From contig JAFZOY010000078.1 in NCBI GenBank assembly GCA_017552705.1, positions 1 through 38,242 of the forward strand: 38,242 nt of DNA. The letters are read 5' to 3'. The first letter of the stretch is position 1; each line of letters starts with the position of its first letter. Shown here one piece after another: positions 35,569 through 38,242 of the stretch. Origin of the DNA: Bacteroidales bacterium. Its GTDB lineage: Bacteria; Bacteroidota; Bacteroidia; Bacteroidales; UBA1715. The notes below the pieces were generated by a model, which saw only the letters and a program-made list of their open reading frames with translations, did not search any database and was not told the origin of the DNA. The position numbers and the translations under genes were made by a program.

Positions 35569-38067
35569 TTATCGTTTAATGAATATTTTTCGATATACTT
35601 CGTCTGGTGCCTTTACTTTAACTATATAATATCCATTAGCATAGTGAGAAATATTGATAGGTGTTTCTATACTATTTGTTTTTATTTCATCTATTAAATC
35701 CCCCGAAGAGGAACTAATTGATATAATTATACCACGGTTTTCCATTGACTTATTGTATTGAACAATTATTTCGTCTTTTGCTGGATTAGGGAACAATACA
35801 ACAGGAATAATATTTTCTTCTATATTATTGACATCCTTAGAAATATCATCTTCATAAAATGCTTTTTGCATACTTTCATTAACCAACAAATCAGATGCTT
35901 CATTTTGTAATTCTCTGTTGCTTTCACAGGAGACAAAAGGTTCTGCTTTTGCGTGTACTATACCAGTTGATGATGGTTTTATATATGTCGTTGGACTAAA
36001 TATAATTTCATTTCCTGCACGTAATTCCACATTAGAATTTCCCATTACTCCAAAATTTGAAATATTAAGTTTTTCGAACGCAGTTTGATGATATGTTGTA
36101 TTATAAATATATTTATTTGTAATATACACAATAGATGATAGTGCATCAAAAACCTCATAATTTACCCAAAGACTTTCTTCTGGAACATATAAATTAATTA
36201 AATATGATGGATTCATATAGTGTGGATTATAATCACTATTTTTACAGATCACTTTGTACTTCCATAATTTAACATCCGCAGAGGTATGGGTAATATTTGA
36301 GATTTTATAGCAACTGTTATCACTATAAAGGTTACTTAAACCATTTGTAGAAATGTTTATTATAGGATTTTCAACATATGGAAATGTTATCGTTTTTGTT
36401 TCTTCGATTATTTTAATATAATAAGTTTCATATTGATTTAATCCTGATACAGAAATACCAGAAAAGTGGGGACTCCAAATACTTTCATAATGTGTACTAT
36501 CAGTTATTTGGTTTACTTCCACGCAATCTTGGTAGGTTGGCTCAATTGACAGTAGAACAGCTTTATATGCATCTATTCGACCATATCCAACTTGTTCATT
36601 CCATAATCCATACTCTGAATTATTATATACATAGTTTGAATTTCTTACATGAATACAACTTTTACATAATTTCTCATGTACATCAGATGACGTCATACAT
36701 GGATTCACAGATAACATTAGGGCGGCAACACCAGCCGCATGAGGACAAGCGGCAGATGTTCCACAAAAAGTATGAACATAATCACTTTGATCATATCCCC
36801 AATCTCCAACATAATCTGTAGTGGTAATATTATAATAGCCACCAGGAGCAACAACATCTAATCTTGTGCCATAATTTGAATAACTCTCTCTATAGTCTTT
36901 ATTTGAAGAAGCTCCTACTGCTATTGTTCCAGACAAACTAGCGGGGAAATTCAATGTGCCATTGTGACCGTTCCCCGAGGAACACAATATAACACAACCT
37001 AAACCATTGCGGCCATACGTCAATGCATTGTTAATTTCTGTTGTTATATCGGGATTTGGGGTTACTCCCCATGAGAAACTTAATATGTCTGCTCCATTTT
37101 GCCAAGACCACCTTATGGCATTTACAATATCCTGCGAAAAATAATTATATTCATCAGGTGCCATCCTCACTGGAATAATTTTACTATTTGGAGCAACTCC
37201 AGAAATACCGATTGTATTGTTTGCTTGAGCTGCAATTATACCAGCACACGCTGTTCCATGTGATTCGCCATTAGTAGGGGCACCATTGCTCCCGTTACCT
37301 GTTGCATCATATCCTTGCAACAAATTATGAATTAAATCCGGATGGGTTAAATCCACACCTACATCCAACACTGCAATTTTCACATTATCACCTTTTGTTA
37401 TTTGCCAAGTTGGTCCTATATTGATGTCTGCTCCAACAGAACCTCCATTTTGTCCATTATTTTCAAGAGGCCACTGCTCATTCCAGAACTCATCTACTGT
37501 TTCTAAAGATAGATTACTAAAAAAATCAGGTACACTATACTCAAATATTCCAAATTCAAAAAAATAATTTGCCATTTGTAAGGAATTTCCCTTGGAGTGT
37601 TTATCAACAGCTATGATAACACGATTAGTATCCCACTTATCCTGTTCAATGATATGTGTGTTTGTTTCTAAAATAAGTTTATTAAGCAAAGAATAGTCTG
37701 TGTTAGATTTTAATTTCACAACAAAAGTTTCCGTGACACCTATTTTATATTTACCATCTATAGTTGAATAAAAAGGATTTATTGCAATAATATTTTTACA
37801 TTTTATTAAAATATTTTTCTCGTTTAAATCCATATTGTTTGCTTTAAGTATCATCTCTTTTCTTGTTTCATCATAATAATGAATTTTGAATCCGTTTTTC
37901 TCCAAAATTTTAAATTCGTGTTCAATAAAATCATTTGTTATTTTTAAATACACCATATCCTCTATTTTGACGATAGGTATTTTTTCATCGAAATAGTAAT
38001 AATAATCTTGTGCATAAGACGATATGCATAAGAACAAAATACAAATGACAACTGATAACTTTTTCAT
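35569..38067 (-). CDS. Subtilisin-like S8 protease with T9SS sorting domain
   Basis: The 832-residue protein has a signal peptide (cleavage after SSYAQ, residue 20) and an N-terminal propeptide-like region to about 200. The S8 catalytic domain follows with Asp235 (IAVLDVGVDLTHPD), His270 (GESHGTACAGI), oxyanion Asn366 (CSSGNGHNG) and Ser438 (CGTSAACPHAAG). A middle region of about 200 residues is not recognised. From about residue 755 a type A C-terminal sorting domain begins FPNPAKDEIIVQYN and ends YYIVKVKAPDEVYRKIFIKR, the signal for type IX secretion to the surface. Its start overlaps the stop of the partial upstream gene by four bases, and a small barrel protein follows. Confidence 0.93.
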   Translation of the reverse strand: MKKLSVVICILFLCISSYAQDYYYYFDEKIPIVKIEDMVYLKITNDFIEHEFKILEKNGFKIHYYDETRKEMILKANNMDLNEKNILIKCKNIIAINPFYSTIDGKYKIGVTETFVVKLKSNTDYSLLNKLILETNTHIIEQDKWDTNRVIIAVDKHSKGNSLQMANYFFEFGIFEYSVPDFFSNLSLETVDEFWNEQWPLENNGQNGGSVGADINIGPTWQITKGDNVKIAVLDVGVDLTHPDLIHNLLQGYDATGNGSNGAPTNGESHGTACAGIIAAQANNTIGISGVAPNSKIIPVRMAPDEYNYFSQDIVNAIRWSWQNGADILSFSWGVTPNPDITTEINNALTYGRNGLGCVILCSSGNGHNGTLNFPASLSGTIAVGASSNKDYRESYSNYGTRLDVVAPGGYYNITTTDYVGDWGYDQSDYVHTFCGTSAACPHAAGVAALMLSVNPCMTSSDVHEKLCKSCIHVRNSNYVYNNSEYGLWNEQVGYGRIDAYKAVLLSIEPTYQDCVEVNQITDSTHYESIWSPHFSGISVSGLNQYETYYIKIIEETKTITFPYVENPIINISTNGLSNLYSDNSCYKISNITHTSADVKLWKYKVICKNSDYNPHYMNPSYLINLYVPEESLWVNYEVFDALSSIVYITNKYIYNTTYHQTAFEKLNISNFGVMGNSNVELRAGNEIIFSPTTYIKPSSTGIVHAKAEPFVSCESNRELQNEASDLLVNESMQKAFYEDDISKDVNNIEENIIPVVLFPNPAKDEIIVQYNKSMENRGIIISISSSSGDLIDEIKTNSIETPINISHYANGYYIVKVKAPDEVYRKIFIKR

Positions 38068-38242
38068 TTTTTCTCACCTTCTATTAAGGTATATTCTTCG
38101 CCACCAATAAACAGATTCACCAAACCCACTCCTCTTACAAGTTTTATTGTTCCGATTTCATTAGATTTTTTTGAAGAAGAAAGAATAAGTGTGTCAGATA
38201 ATTGTGCTGTTCCGCAATCATAAAATGCATAATATGTCCTTC
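38064..38242 (-). CDS. Unknown protein, C-terminal end only
   Basis: An open frame enters from the right edge and gives 58 codons before the TGA at 38064-38066, which overlaps the subtilase ATG. The visible part contains YYAFYDCGTAQLSDTL and RGVGLVNLFIGGEEYTLIEG. The GVGLV-plus-strand pattern is seen at the end of some Bacteroidetes lipoproteins, but this is too short to assign. The four-base overlap marks it as an upstream member of the subtilase operon. Confidence 0.7.
   Translation of the reverse strand, partial: RTYYAFYDCGTAQLSDTLILSSSKKSNEIGTIKLVRGVGLVNLFIGGEEYTLIEGEKK

Noticed and set aside
1..38242. tRNA, rRNA or riboswitch genes
   Set aside because: I looked in the intergenic gaps for cloverleaf-like or known RNA patterns and saw none; a covariance-model scan would be decisive.

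Overview
The window looks like a chromosomal segment of an uncultured or unnamed Bacteroidota, most likely Bacteroidales. The reasons are: many starts preceded by the Bacteroidetes -7 element TAnnTTTG, with little sign of Shine-Dalgarno sequences; a long (1109 aa) SecA; a subtilase with a type IX secretion C-terminal sorting domain; the Bacteroidetes-type alternative GlmU-like protein; a roughly 470-residue Bacteroidetes-type arginine decarboxylase; and a UvrA with a degenerate first zinc module. The species cannot be named from the sequence alone.

Layout. (1) Positions 1-6100 are an accessory block read leftwards: hipB-hipA toxin-antitoxin pair, a DUF1848 protein, then a WYL-domain regulator followed 28 bp later by an Upf1-like superfamily 1 helicase cut by the window edge. 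(2) 6200-10053 holds secA and rimM, overlapping by one base. (3) 10054-11789 is a repeat-rich patch around one AAA/DUF4143 ATPase gene, with a 52-bp imperfect direct repeat on both sides, hairpins and a duplicated promoter element. (4) trmD (-) diverges from a compact rightward run at 12607-19434: DUF349 coiled-coil protein, lipoprotein, MBL-fold hydrolase, TolB-like propeller, phosphodiesterase, GNAT acetyltransferase and arginine decarboxylase. (5) 19568-20875 carries fabG with an XRE-cupin regulator, ended by a good intrinsic terminator, facing a CAP-domain lipoprotein. (6) 21804-26480 carries a membrane LytTR regulator, an alternative GlmU-like enzyme and lon, closed by a perfect terminator shared with a convergent ECF sigma factor. 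(7) 27254-33068 carries uvrA, an overlapping glycosyltransferase and typA/bipA. (8) 33106-38242 is a leftward secreted-protein block: partial unknown protein, T9SS subtilase, small predicted outer-membrane barrel and GH13 lipoprotein.

Most of the window is housekeeping: protein export, ribosome and tRNA maturation, fatty acid and cell-wall precursor synthesis, proteolysis, DNA repair and translation stress. The parts that stand out are the left accessory block, where the WYL regulator plus helicase has the composition of a defence module (inference), the decayed second copy of the hipB 5' end, and the repeat-bracketed ATPase. No tRNA, rRNA, CRISPR array or transposase gene was recognised.
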